Of a DNA stretch of 23,977 nucleotides, positions 13,881 to 21,579 are shown piece after piece; the first letter of the stretch is position 1, and each line of letters opens with the position of its first letter. Source of the DNA: Actinomycetes bacterium. Its GTDB lineage: Bacteria > Actinomycetota > Acidimicrobiia > Acidimicrobiales > Microtrichaceae. The translations under genes and the position numbers were made by a program. The DNA is taken from the NCBI GenBank assembly GCA_023437745.1, contig JAEZFI010000209.1, forward strand, positions 1-23,977. Reading direction: 5' to 3'. Under the pieces are notes generated by a model. That model did no database searches and was not told the DNA's origin. It saw nothing but the letters and a program-made list of their open reading frames with translations.

Positions 13881-15784
13881 GCACCGACGGAAGCCGCCAC
13901 CCGGGCTCCGACGGATCGGGCGCCACGGACGACGACGGCGAGGGCACGACCAACCTGGCCGCCCCCGAGACGCGGGCGGCCGGCAGGTGGCAGGCCGCCG
14001 GCATCCCGACGGAGAAGTCCAAGGACTTCCGCGGCTCGGTGCGCCGACTCGGCCGGCTGCTCGCACCGCAGCGCACCGTCCTGGTGGCGATCGGGCTGAT
14101 CGCCGCGGTGAGCGCCATCCTGAACGTGCTCGGCCCCCGAGTGCTCGGCCGTGGCACCGACGTCATCGTCCGGGGGGTGATCGGCGGTGGCATCGACTTC
14201 GGCCGCCTCCACGGGATCCTCCTCGAGGCCATCGGGCTCTACGCAGGGTCCGCCGTCCTCTCGCTCGCCACCGGCTACCTGATCGCCGGGGTCGTGCAGC
14301 GGCTCATGTTCCGTCTGCGCTCGCAGGCCGAGGACAAGCTCAACGCGCTGCCCCTCTCGTACGTCGACCAGCAGGCGCGTGGTGACCTCCTGAGCCGGGT
14401 CACGAACGACCTCGACAACGTCGCCCAGAGCCTCCAGCAGACCATGAGCCAGATGCTCACCTCCGTGCTGCTGCTCCTCGGGGTGACCGTGATGATGTTC
14501 ACGATCTCGCCGCTGCTGGCCGTGGTGGCGCTGACCACCGTGCCGGCGTCGATCTTCTCGATGCGGGCGATCGCGAAGCGGGCGCGGCCCCGATTCATCG
14601 ATCAGTGGAAGAGCACGGGCGCGCTCAACGCCCAGATCGAGGAGACGTTCACCGGTCACGCCATCGTGAAGTCGTTCGGCCGGCAGCACGAGGTCGAGGA
14701 GCGGTTCCGGGTCACGAACGAGCAGCTGTACGCGTCGTCGTTCGGCGCCCAGTTCATGTCGAGCCTCATGCAGCCCGCGACGATGTTCATGGGCAACCTG
14801 CAGTACGTGATCGTCGCCGTGGTGGGTGGCCTCCGGGTGGCGAACGGCGCGATCAGCGTCGGCGACGTGCAGGCGTTCATCCAGTACTCGCGCAGCTTCT
14901 CGATGCCGCTCACGCAGCTCGCCTCGATGATGAACATCTTCCAGTCCGGCATCGCGTCGCTCGAGCGGGTGCTCGAGCTCCTCGACGCCGACGAGCAGCG
15001 ACCCGACCCCGCCGACACCCCGCACCGGCCGCCGGTCCGCGGACGCGTCGAGTTCGACGACGTCTCGTTCTCCTACGACCCGGAGCGGCCGCTCATCGAG
15101 TCGCTCTCACTGGTCGCCGAGCCGGGCGAGACCATCGCCATCGTCGGCCCGACGGGTGCCGGCAAGACCACCCTCGTGAACCTGATCATGCGGTTCTACG
15201 AGCTCGACGGCGGGCGGATCACCCTCGACGGCCGCGACATCTCGACCATGCCGCGCCACGAGCTCCGGTCCGGCATCGGCATGGTGCTGCAGGACACCTG
15301 GCTGTTCGGCGGGACCATCCGCGACAACATCGCCTATGGCAACCCCGAGGCGACCGACGAGCAGATCCTCGAGGCGGCGCGGGCCACCTACGTCGACCGG
15401 TTCGTGCACTCGCTGCCCGACGGCTACGACACGGTGATCAACGAGGAGGGCGACAACATCAGCGCCGGGCAGAAGCAGCTGCTCACCATCGCCCGGGCGT
15501 TCCTGGCCGACCCTGCGATCCTGATCCTGGACGAGGCGACCAGCTCCGTCGACACCCGCACCGAGGTGCAGATCCAGGAGGCCATGAACGCGCTGCGGTC
15601 CAACCGCACCAGCTTCGTGATCGCCCACCGCCTGTCGACCATCCGCGGCGCGGACACCATCCTCGTGATGGACGGTGGTCGCATCGTCGAGCAGGGCTCG
15701 CACGACGAGCTGATCGAACGCGAGGGCGACTACTACCGGCTCTACGAGTCGCAGTTCGCCGCGCCCGCCGTCGACGTGGGCTGA
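13877..15784 (+). CDS. ABC exporter half-transporter, catalytic partner
   Basis: 635-residue partner of the protein at 12147-13880. It has an extra acidic, Gly/Ser/Thr-rich N-terminal tail (about 1-50), then six membrane spans (about 65-350) and an ATPase domain (about 388-635). Walker A is GPTGAGKTT (424-432), the Q-loop is VLQDTWLF (Q472), Walker B is ILILDEATSSVD with catalytic E553, and the switch is H584 in IAHRLSTI. Its signature is the variant ISAGQ (528-532). In the heterodimer this weak signature faces the degenerate Walker site of the partner, while its own good Walker site faces the partner's intact VSGGQ. This gives one hydrolytic and one non-hydrolytic site. ATGA coupling fixes the start. 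Confidence 0.94.
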   Translation: MSTDGSRHPGSDGSGATDDDGEGTTNLAAPETRAAGRWQAAGIPTEKSKDFRGSVRRLGRLLAPQRTVLVAIGLIAAVSAILNVLGPRVLGRGTDVIVRGVIGGGIDFGRLHGILLEAIGLYAGSAVLSLATGYLIAGVVQRLMFRLRSQAEDKLNALPLSYVDQQARGDLLSRVTNDLDNVAQSLQQTMSQMLTSVLLLLGVTVMMFTISPLLAVVALTTVPASIFSMRAIAKRARPRFIDQWKSTGALNAQIEETFTGHAIVKSFGRQHEVEERFRVTNEQLYASSFGAQFMSSLMQPATMFMGNLQYVIVAVVGGLRVANGAISVGDVQAFIQYSRSFSMPLTQLASMMNIFQSGIASLERVLELLDADEQRPDPADTPHRPPVRGRVEFDDVSFSYDPERPLIESLSLVAEPGETIAIVGPTGAGKTTLVNLIMRFYELDGGRITLDGRDISTMPRHELRSGIGMVLQDTWLFGGTIRDNIAYGNPEATDEQILEAARATYVDRFVHSLPDGYDTVINEEGDNISAGQKQLLTIARAFLADPAILILDEATSSVDTRTEVQIQEAMNALRSNRTSFVIAHRLSTIRGADTILVMDGGRIVEQGSHDELIEREGDYYRLYESQFAAPAVDVG

Positions 15785-15791
15785 CGCCCAC
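15776..15791. terminator. Short hairpin over the exporter stop codon
   Basis: GTGGGC (15776-15781) and GCCCAC (15786-15791) form a 6-bp stem over a TGAC loop that contains the exporter stop. Only 10 bp separate the exporter and the convergent lipoprotein gene. This is the only candidate terminator there, and it is weak. Confidence 0.35.
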
Positions 15792-15794
15792 CGT

Positions 15795-17039
15795 TCAGGG
15801 CAGCCAGCGCTCCACGAGCTCCATGTTGGGGACGTGGGTCAGCGAGACCGGCTCGAACACGTCCGCCGTGTTCTCCTGGTGCCACACCAGCGGCGGCGGA
15901 CTGCCACGAAGGGGCGTCGACGGGGCGAACGGGATGTCGTACACCGTGTGGACCTGGAGCCACGGTTGGACGGCTCCCTCCTCGTCGACCACCGGCACCG
16001 CCTTGTTGAAGACGACCGTGTTCGTCCCCGGCGCGTAGTACCCGTAGTGCCACAGCAGCACGGTGGCCACCGTGCCCGGCCCGGCGGTGAACGTGTCGAT
16101 CACGTTCGTCACCCCGGCGCCGAGTGGGTACGACACGATGCGGGACTGCTGGATCACGCCCGTGGCGCTGCGGACGTAGCAGTTGACGAGGATGCGGTCC
16201 TCGTACGACCAGCCGAGCGGCGCGGCACAGCCCTCCGTCGCCGCCAGCACGAACGAGGGGGTGCTCCCCGTGACCGCGTCCAGGCGCACGATGGCGCTAC
16301 CACCTTCGGCGACCTTCAGGTCGTAGAGGATCGACTGCGAGCTGGGTGACCAGGTGACCGCGGCGCCGGCGATCGCTCCGGAGCTCACCGGCGCGGCCCG
16401 CCGGAGGTACTGGACCCTCGTCACGACCGGGCAGTCGCCCGGGGTGAGGTCCCGCACCTCCACCCAGGAGAGGACGTCGCCGCCGAAGTCGTTGTTGAGC
16501 ACGGTGACAGCGATCCTCGAGCCGTCCGGCGAGGGGGTGGCCGACAGCACCCAGGTGCCGGGTCCGCCACGTTGGATGAAGCACGTGCCCCCCGGGAACG
16601 TCGCGACCCAGTCACGGCCCGAACCGAAGGGCACCGTGGTCACGGAGATGCCCTCGCCCGCACGGCCGTTCCACGGGAAGCGGGCGGTGCCGTCGGGCAG
16701 CCCGAACGTGCTGCCGACGCCCGCCAGCGAGGTGATGAGGAAGGGCGGTGGCGTCCGCAGCAGCGAGGACGAGGGTGCGGCGGTCGGCCCGGTGGTCGTG
16801 CCGTTCGAGGTCACGTACTGCTGCCAGTCGCCGGTGTACGCACCGGTCACCGGATCGTTCGTCCCGCCCGCGTCCTGCAGCCATTGGACGTCGATCCAGT
16901 TCGGTTCCGCGGGTGGGGCGCATCCCGCACCCAGCAGACCGACCACCGCCAGGACGGCGAGCGGGGCGGCCCACCTCGTGCGACGCGCCCTCGGGGCGAC
17001 GGTGGGACGCGGACGGACGGTGTGCAGGATCGACGTCAT
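15795..17039 (-). CDS. Lipoprotein with WD40/TolB-like beta repeats, unknown function
   Basis: 414-residue exported lipoprotein. A basic N-terminus (about 24 residues) precedes a hydrophobic core and lipobox GLLGAGC (Cys near residue 40). The mature part is beta-rich and contains repeat phrases reminiscent of TolB/WD40 blades: SATPSPDGSRIAV, VTWSPSSQSILYDL and APLGWSYEDRILVNCYV. The strands are each followed by a loop and a Trp-rich turn. Several cysteines (TCFIQ, GDCPV, EGCAA, NCYV) could form disulfides. No catalytic motif is visible. ATG 17039 has GAGGAGGGG a few bases upstream on the minus strand, a good ribosome site. Two dyads lie between it and the GNAT gene. A surface sensor or binding protein is possible; the function is not recognised. 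Confidence 0.78.
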   Translation of the reverse strand: MTSILHTVRPRPTVAPRARRTRWAAPLAVLAVVGLLGAGCAPPAEPNWIDVQWLQDAGGTNDPVTGAYTGDWQQYVTSNGTTTGPTAAPSSSLLRTPPPFLITSLAGVGSTFGLPDGTARFPWNGRAGEGISVTTVPFGSGRDWVATFPGGTCFIQRGGPGTWVLSATPSPDGSRIAVTVLNNDFGGDVLSWVEVRDLTPGDCPVVTRVQYLRRAAPVSSGAIAGAAVTWSPSSQSILYDLKVAEGGSAIVRLDAVTGSTPSFVLAATEGCAAPLGWSYEDRILVNCYVRSATGVIQQSRIVSYPLGAGVTNVIDTFTAGPGTVATVLLWHYGYYAPGTNTVVFNKAVPVVDEEGAVQPWLQVHTVYDIPFAPSTPLRGSPPPLVWHQENTADVFEPVSLTHVPNMELVERWLP

Positions 17040-17050
17040 GACCCCTCCTC

Positions 17051-17066
17051 GGACCCGATTGGGTCC
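17051..17066 (-). promoter_or_regulatory. GGACCC-GATT-GGGTCC dyad upstream of the lipoprotein gene
   Basis: A perfect 6-bp inverted repeat with a 4-bp centre lies just upstream of the ribosome site of the lipoprotein gene at 15795-17039. It may be an operator or a leader hairpin. Confidence 0.4.
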
Positions 17067-17070
17067 AGCC

Positions 17071-17091
17071 TGCGCCGGTGGCGCCGGCGCA
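17071..17091 (-). terminator. Hairpin after the GNAT gene
   Basis: TGCGCCGG (17071-17078) pairs with CCGGCGCA (17084-17091) around a 5-nt loop. It lies about 50 nt downstream of the GNAT stop at 17139, on the minus strand. A T tract is absent, so termination is plausible but unproven. Confidence 0.45.
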
Positions 17092-17138
17092 CACAGGGGC
17101 GATTGTCCCGAGCGGTTCGACGCCCGGGCGCGGGAGCG

Positions 17139-17576
17139 TCAGGCGTCGCCCTGGTAGCGGTACACGTTCGTCTCGCGGGGGACGAACCCGAGCTTCTGGT
17201 AGAGGCGGTTCGCCGCCTCGCGGCTGGGCCGCGACGTGAGGTCGACCGAGCGGGCGCCGAGCGTCGCCGCCAGGTCGATCGCCGCGCGGTTGAGGGCCTC
17301 ACCCACGCCGGTCCCGCGCGCCGCGCCGTCCACCACGACGTCCTCGATCCAGCCCCGCACGCCGGTCGGGATCCGGAAGACCACGAGCGTCAGCGATCCC
17401 ACGACGGCGCCGTCGTCGTTGCGGGCCACCAGCAGCCGGCTGGCGTCGGAGGCCACCATCTCGGCCAGCTCGTCGGCCGTGACGGGCGTGGCCGACGACG
17501 AGAGCTGCGGCAGCAGCGCGTTGAGGGCGTCGAGGACCTCGGGGTCCGGGCTGGTCAGTTCGTCGACGGTCACCAT
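17139..17576 (-). CDS. GNAT-family N-acetyltransferase
   Basis: 145-residue acetyl-CoA-dependent acyltransferase of the GNAT fold. The acetyl-CoA pyrophosphate loop is ARGTGVG within EDVVVDGAARGTGVGEAL (motif A). It is preceded by the core strands LLVARNDDGAVVGSLTLVVF, and followed by SREAANRLYQKLGFVPRETNVYRY, the usual C-terminal motif B. The start is placed at ATG 17576 rather than GTG 17585, because a TANNNT box (TACCGT) ends 7 nt before this ATG and overlaps the upstream GTG. The acceptor may be a small molecule, peptide or protein; none can be assigned. It is divergent from the PAC2 gene. Confidence 0.9.
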   Translation of the reverse strand: MVTVDELTSPDPEVLDALNALLPQLSSSATPVTADELAEMVASDASRLLVARNDDGAVVGSLTLVVFRIPTGVRGWIEDVVVDGAARGTGVGEALNRAAIDLAATLGARSVDLTSRPSREAANRLYQKLGFVPRETNVYRYQGDA

Positions 17577-17583
17577 GGCGCAC

Positions 17584-17589
17584 ACGGTA
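17584..17589 (-). promoter_or_regulatory. -10 box for leaderless GNAT transcript
   Basis: TACCGT on the minus strand ends 7 nt before the ATG at 17576. It decides the start, because the alternative GTG at 17585 would overlap the box. Confidence 0.6.
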
Positions 17590-17647
17590 GGGGCGGGCGG
17601 GCGCCGCGGCGTAGCTCGGTCCGGTGCGATCGTTCGGGCCTCGCCGG

Positions 17648-17653
17648 TAGCGT
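17648..17653 (+). promoter_or_regulatory. -10 box for leaderless PAC2 transcript
   Basis: TAGCGT ends 6 nt before the GTG at 17660. The GAAAGG between them is too close to the start to serve as a Shine-Dalgarno, so a leaderless mRNA fits better. Confidence 0.6.
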
Positions 17654-17659
17654 GAAAGG

Positions 17660-18496
17660 GTGTCGGAGCTGATCTGGGACCACACGCCGTCGCTGCGGGC
17701 GCCCGTGGTCGTCGCTGCGTTCGAGGGGTGGAACGACGCCGGTGACGCCGCGTCGAACGCCCTCGACCTCCTCATCGAGCGATGGGACGCCACCCCGTTC
17801 GCGAGCATCGACGCCGAGCAGTTCTACGACTTCACCTCGCTCCGCCCCCAGTCGGTCATCGACGAGGGGGACATCCGGCGGCTGGAGTGGCCCGAGAACA
17901 CCTTCTGGTACGCGACGCCGCCGGGTGCACCGGACGTGATCCTGCTGAGGGGCGTCGAGCCCCACCTGAAGTGGCGCACGTTCTGCGCACAGGTGCTCGA
18001 GGTGGCCACCGCCACGAGGGCGCGGCTCGTCCTGACGCTCGGGGCGCTGCTCGCCGACGTGCCCCACAGCCGCCCGTGCGCCGTGTACGGCACGGCCTAC
18101 GACCCGTCGGTGATCGAGTCGCTGGGGCTCGAGCCCTCCCGGTACGAGGGTCCGACGGGCATCGTCGGCGTGCTCCACTCGGAGTGCACGGCGGCATCGG
18201 TGAACTCCGCCTCGTTCTGGGCCGCGGTTCCGAGCTACGTGGCGGCCGCGCCATCCCCCAAGGCGCAGCGGGCGCTGGTCGACCGGGTGTGCGAGCTGCT
18301 CCAGACGTCGGTCGACGCCAGCGGGCTGGCGGAGGAGGAAGCCGACTACGAGACGCAGATCTCAGCGCTCGTCGCCGAGGACCCCGAGACGCTGAGCTAC
18401 GTGCGCCACCTCGAGGAGGAGCACGACCGCCTCGGACACCCCGCGGACGTCGAGGCCCTGGTGGCCGAGGTGGAGCGCTTCCTCGAGGAGCAGTAG
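17660..18496 (+). CDS. PAC2-family protein
   Basis: 278-residue soluble protein of the PAC2 (proteasome assembly chaperone 2-like) family, common in actinobacteria. Recognisable stretches are APVVVAAFEGWNDAGDAASNALD near the N-terminus, ASIDAEQFYDFTSLRP, DVILLRGVEPHLKWRTFCAQ, LVLTLGALLADVPHSRP and GPTGIVGVLHSECTAASVNSASFWAAVPSYVA. The C-terminal ~60 residues are acidic and helical. The bacterial function is not settled: a link to proteasome or ATP-grasp-type partners has been proposed from homology, and no proteasome gene lies in this window. The start is GTG at 17660, 6 nt after TAGCGT. The gene ends 9 bp before the convergent NUDIX gene. Confidence 0.9.
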   Translation: MSELIWDHTPSLRAPVVVAAFEGWNDAGDAASNALDLLIERWDATPFASIDAEQFYDFTSLRPQSVIDEGDIRRLEWPENTFWYATPPGAPDVILLRGVEPHLKWRTFCAQVLEVATATRARLVLTLGALLADVPHSRPCAVYGTAYDPSVIESLGLEPSRYEGPTGIVGVLHSECTAASVNSASFWAAVPSYVAAAPSPKAQRALVDRVCELLQTSVDASGLAEEEADYETQISALVAEDPETLSYVRHLEEEHDRLGHPADVEALVAEVERFLEEQ

Positions 18497-18505
18497 CCCG
18501 CGCGC

Positions 18506-19192
18506 CTAGGGGGCGACGGCCCTCCAGACCTCGTCGCGTGGGAGGTCGAACATCACGCCCACGTCCTCGCCGCGGATGGCGCTCAGCGCGTGTGCACCCC
18601 AGTGGTGGGCCGACGCGAGCGGCTCGGGGAGTGCGTCGGGGCGGAACCAGCCGACGTCCTCGCACTCGAGCGGGTGGGGCTCCAGCTCGCCGCCGACGGC
18701 GTGGCAGTGGAACACGAGGGAGTACAGCGGGGTGCGGGCGAAGCCCAGTCGCAGCCCGTCGAACACGCCGATCAGCCGGCGCACCTCGCACACGATGCCC
18801 GTCTCCTCCTTGACCTCCTTGAGCGCCACCTCGGACGGCGAGTAGCCGATGTCGGCCCACCCTGTCGGGTAGAGCCAGATGCCGGAGTCGGCCCGCTTGA
18901 TCAGCAGGATCTCGCCGTCGTCGTTGCCGACGACCGCGCCGACGGCGACCTTGGGCGTGACGTAGCCGGCGACACCCTCGCCCACCGAGCGCAGCCACTC
19001 CTCGACCAGCTGTCCCGGGTCGTGGCGGCGTGATGCAGCGGCCCGGATGTCGGCCGCGACGGCGAGGACCTCTTCGAAGCGCTCGCGCTCGTACTGGTTC
19101 TGCGTGAACCCGAGGCCGGTGCGGGCGATCCCGGCGAGGGACTCGGCCCAGCGGACCAGGTCGCCCTCTCCGAGTGCCGTCGAGTCGTCCAC
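18506..19192 (-). CDS. NUDIX hydrolase with NUDIX_N domain
   Basis: 228-residue hydrolase of nucleoside-diphosphate-linked substrates. An N-terminal helical domain (about 10-60, WAESLAGIARTGLGFTQNQYERERFEEVLAVAADI) matches the NUDIX_N type that precedes the catalytic domain in a group of ADP-sugar or CDP-choline hydrolases. The Nudix box reads GWADIGYSPSEVALKEVKEETGI (approximately). The catalytic EE pair is intact, but the first box Glu is Tyr and the Arg is Lys, substitutions I think are usual for this subgroup. The start is GTG at 19192, with TAACCT 7 nt upstream and no Shine-Dalgarno. The frame is open further upstream but low in coding character. It lies downstream of glnD on the same strand, behind a hairpin. 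Confidence 0.9.
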   Translation of the reverse strand: MDDSTALGEGDLVRWAESLAGIARTGLGFTQNQYERERFEEVLAVAADIRAAASRRHDPGQLVEEWLRSVGEGVAGYVTPKVAVGAVVGNDDGEILLIKRADSGIWLYPTGWADIGYSPSEVALKEVKEETGIVCEVRRLIGVFDGLRLGFARTPLYSLVFHCHAVGGELEPHPLECEDVGWFRPDALPEPLASAHHWGAHALSAIRGEDVGVMFDLPRDEVWRAVAP

Positions 19193-19199
19193 GGAGTCG

Positions 19200-19205
19200 A
19201 GGTTA
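19200..19205 (-). promoter_or_regulatory. -10 box for leaderless NUDIX transcript
   Basis: On the minus strand TAACCT (TANNNT) ends 7 nt before the GTG at 19192, placing the transcript 5' end at the start codon. It sits after the glnD terminator-like hairpin, so NUDIX probably has its own promoter. Confidence 0.6.
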
Positions 19206-19218
19206 TCGCCAGGCCTCC

Positions 19219-19244
19219 GGCGGTTCGCGGGCACGCGCACCGCC
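19219..19244 (-). terminator. Hairpin after glnD
   Basis: GGCGGT (19219-19224) pairs with ACCGCC (19239-19244). Inside, after one mismatch, CGCG pairs with CGCG around a GGCA loop. The result is a near-continuous 10-bp stem 13 nt beyond the glnD stop at 19257. No T tract follows. Confidence 0.55.
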
Positions 19245-19256
19245 CGGGAGACCTCG

Positions 19257-21521
19257 TCAGCTCGTCGGCTGGAGGGCGTGGAGGAGCGCGGCGCGGATCT
19301 CCGCCACGTGCTGCGGGTCGGTGATCTTCCCGTCGTGCGCGCCGTGCACGTAGAAGGAGTCGACGACGTCGTCGCCGAGTGTCGAGACGCGTGCCTGGAC
19401 GATGTCGACGTCGAGCTCACCCAGCGCCGACGCCAGCCGGTAGAGCAGGCCCACGCTGTCGGGACCGAGCACCTCGATGACCGTGTAGCGATCGCTCTCG
19501 TCGTTGATGACGCGGACGTCGAGGGGCAGCATCGACGCCGGGGGTCGGGTCCGCCGGTAGCTGCGGTGCCGTTCGGCGAGGCGCCAGCTCAGCGCGAGCC
19601 GCCCCGCCAGCGCGTCGGTCACCATCCGCCGGACGCGCTCCACGTCCAGTCCGGCCCGTCCCGCGTCGACCCGGAAGCGGTCCAGCGCCACGCCACCCTC
19701 GGCCCCCGCGACCGCCTCCTCCACGTCGCAGGCGCTCAGTGCCAACGCCCCGGCGAGGCGACCCATGAGGCCCGGCCGGTCCGGGGCCGCCACGACGATC
19801 CACTCGCCATGCGCCTCGATGTGCGGCTGCCCGTCGGCACGCACGGCAGCCACCAGGGCGGCGTCGGCGTGGCCGTTCGACTCGGCCGGCGGTTCCTCGG
19901 CCGCCTCGCCCCCCAGCGCCGTCCGCACCCGGCCGACGAGGGTGTCGATGAGACCGGCCTTCCAGGTGCTCCACGCGGCCGGACCCGTCGCCTCCGAGTC
20001 CGCGACGACCATCGCGGCGAGCAGCTCGAGCTGACCGAGGTCGCCGACCCGTGACGCCACCGCGTCGATGACGACCGGGTCGTCGAGGTCTCGACGGGTG
20101 GCGGTGTCGGGCAGGAGGAGGTGCTCACGGACGAGGCCCTGGAGGCGGCCGACGTCCTCGGGCGTCATGCCCATCCGCTTGCCGATGCCGAGCACGAGCT
20201 CGACGCCGACGTCGGTGTGGTCCCCGCGGTCGACCTTGCCGATGTCGTGGAACAGGGCACCCAGCACCAGGAGGTCGGGGCGGGCGACCCGCTGGAGCAA
20301 CCGTCCGGCCGACGCGACGGTCTCGGTCAGGTGCCGGTCCACGGTGAAGCGGTGGTAGGCGTTGCGCTGCGGGCGGCTCTGCACGTCGGCCCACTCCGGG
20401 ACGAGCTGCACGAAGATGCCGGCGTCATCGAGGACTTCGACGGCGGGGACGAGCCCGGCACCTGTGACGAGCAGGCCGACGAACGCGGCACGCAGCTCCT
20501 CGCTCCACGGCTGCGCGGGGCCTGCCGCCGTTGCGAGCCGAGCGACCGTCGACCGGCCCATCCGCACCGACTCACGGGCGGCAACCGTCGCCAGCTCCAG
20601 CGCGACCTGCGGCGTGGGCGCCACTGCGGGGTCCAGCTCGAGGCGGCCGTCCCGCATCGAGAACCTGGCATCGGCGACGGTCGAGGGGACGTGCCGTCGG
20701 CCGGCCCGCACGTCGACGTCGTACCAGAACTCGTCGCTCGCGAGGGCCACCTGGCGCCCCGCACGCGAGCACATCGTCATCAGCTCGTCGGCCGACGCGA
20801 AGCCCATCGTGGCGGCGAGGGTGTCCTGCTCCTGGAGGACCACGACGTCACCCCGCCCGGCGATGCGGTGGAGGTGGTTCCGGATCGCGAGCAGCAGGTC
20901 CTCCGCTGCCGAGAGGGCGTCGAGGTCGAGGGAGTGCGCGGCGCCAGCGGCGATCGCCCAACGGATGGCGTGCAGGTCACGGAGCCCGCCGCGGCCCGAC
21001 TTGAGATCGGGCTCGAGCGCGAAGGCCACTTCGGCGTGGCCGGCATGGCGTTCCTCCACCGAGTGGCTCAGCTCGGCGAGACGGCGGCGGCCGTCGGCCG
21101 CCCAGTCCTGCCGCGAGCGGGTGGCCACCTCGACGGTGAGGTCGCGGTCGCCGGCGAGGTGGCGCATCGAGAGGAGCGACGTGGCGGTGGCCAGGTCGTC
21201 CCGCGCCAGCGAGCGCGTCTCCGACGGCGTGCGGACGGCGTGGCCGACCTTCCAACCGTCGTCCCACAGCGGGTACCAGAGGCGGTCGATCCCATCGATG
21301 CGGGCGTGCTTGCGGCGCAGGAGCACGATGTCGAGGTCGCTGCGGGGGGCGAGCAGCCCGCTGCCGTAGCCGCCCACGGCGCAGAGCGCGAGTCCCTTCG
21401 TGCCGCCGAAGTGCTCCTCGAACAGCGCGGCGAGCTGTGCGTCGACGGCGGCCGTGCGCAGGTCGCACTCGACGCGGCCGTCGGGTCGGCCGTCGTTCAC
21501 GTCGAGCGTCCCCACGGGCAT
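19257..21521 (-). CDS. glnD: PII uridylyltransferase/uridylyl-removing enzyme (GlnD-like)
   Basis: 754-residue nitrogen-sensor enzyme that adds or removes a nucleotide on PII protein. An N-terminal nucleotidyltransferase domain has GGYGSG (50-55) and DLD (62-64); the usual form is GGYGRG, so Ser replaces Arg at 54. The GlnD motif DLKSGRGGLRDLHAIRWA lies at 172-189. The HD domain has AYHRFTVDRHL (388-398) and LFHDIGK (423-429). Two ACT domains follow at about 574-640 (APDRPGLMGRLAGAL) and 678-750 (LGPDSVGLLYRLASAL). It is shorter than the ~890-residue E. coli enzyme. Start ATG 21521 is chosen because TACAGT ends 6 nt upstream; 24 further codons upstream are open but look non-coding. No glnB/glnK/amtB is adjacent, unlike many actinobacteria, where the enzyme adenylylates GlnK. 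Confidence 0.92.
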   Translation of the reverse strand: MPVGTLDVNDGRPDGRVECDLRTAAVDAQLAALFEEHFGGTKGLALCAVGGYGSGLLAPRSDLDIVLLRRKHARIDGIDRLWYPLWDDGWKVGHAVRTPSETRSLARDDLATATSLLSMRHLAGDRDLTVEVATRSRQDWAADGRRRLAELSHSVEERHAGHAEVAFALEPDLKSGRGGLRDLHAIRWAIAAGAAHSLDLDALSAAEDLLLAIRNHLHRIAGRGDVVVLQEQDTLAATMGFASADELMTMCSRAGRQVALASDEFWYDVDVRAGRRHVPSTVADARFSMRDGRLELDPAVAPTPQVALELATVAARESVRMGRSTVARLATAAGPAQPWSEELRAAFVGLLVTGAGLVPAVEVLDDAGIFVQLVPEWADVQSRPQRNAYHRFTVDRHLTETVASAGRLLQRVARPDLLVLGALFHDIGKVDRGDHTDVGVELVLGIGKRMGMTPEDVGRLQGLVREHLLLPDTATRRDLDDPVVIDAVASRVGDLGQLELLAAMVVADSEATGPAAWSTWKAGLIDTLVGRVRTALGGEAAEEPPAESNGHADAALVAAVRADGQPHIEAHGEWIVVAAPDRPGLMGRLAGALALSACDVEEAVAGAEGGVALDRFRVDAGRAGLDVERVRRMVTDALAGRLALSWRLAERHRSYRRTRPPASMLPLDVRVINDESDRYTVIEVLGPDSVGLLYRLASALGELDVDIVQARVSTLGDDVVDSFYVHGAHDGKITDPQHVAEIRAALLHALQPTS

Positions 21522-21527
21522 GGAGCG

Positions 21528-21533
21528 ACTGTA
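21528..21533 (-). promoter_or_regulatory. -10 box for leaderless glnD transcript
   Basis: TACAGT on the minus strand ends 6 nt before the ATG at 21521, in a 58-bp region shared with the divergent small-protein gene. It supports the downstream ATG over the longer open frame. Confidence 0.6.
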
Positions 21534-21543
21534 CGGAGCGTCG

Positions 21544-21573
21544 GTTACAGGGGTGTTTCGTGCGTGACAAACT
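21544..21573 (+). promoter_or_regulatory. Promoter of the four-cysteine small protein
   Basis: GTTACA (21544-21549) resembles a -35. After 18 bp, CAAACT (21568-21573) fits a -10 with the conserved A and T. It ends 6 nt before the ATG at 21580, the same spacing as the other leaderless genes here. Confidence 0.5.
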
Positions 21574-21579
21574 CGGGCG

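Noticed and set aside
11532..14066. 844-codon minus-strand open frame over the TetR/exporter genes
   Set aside because: Low-complexity Arg/His/Asp translation opposite well-supported TetR and ABC domains.
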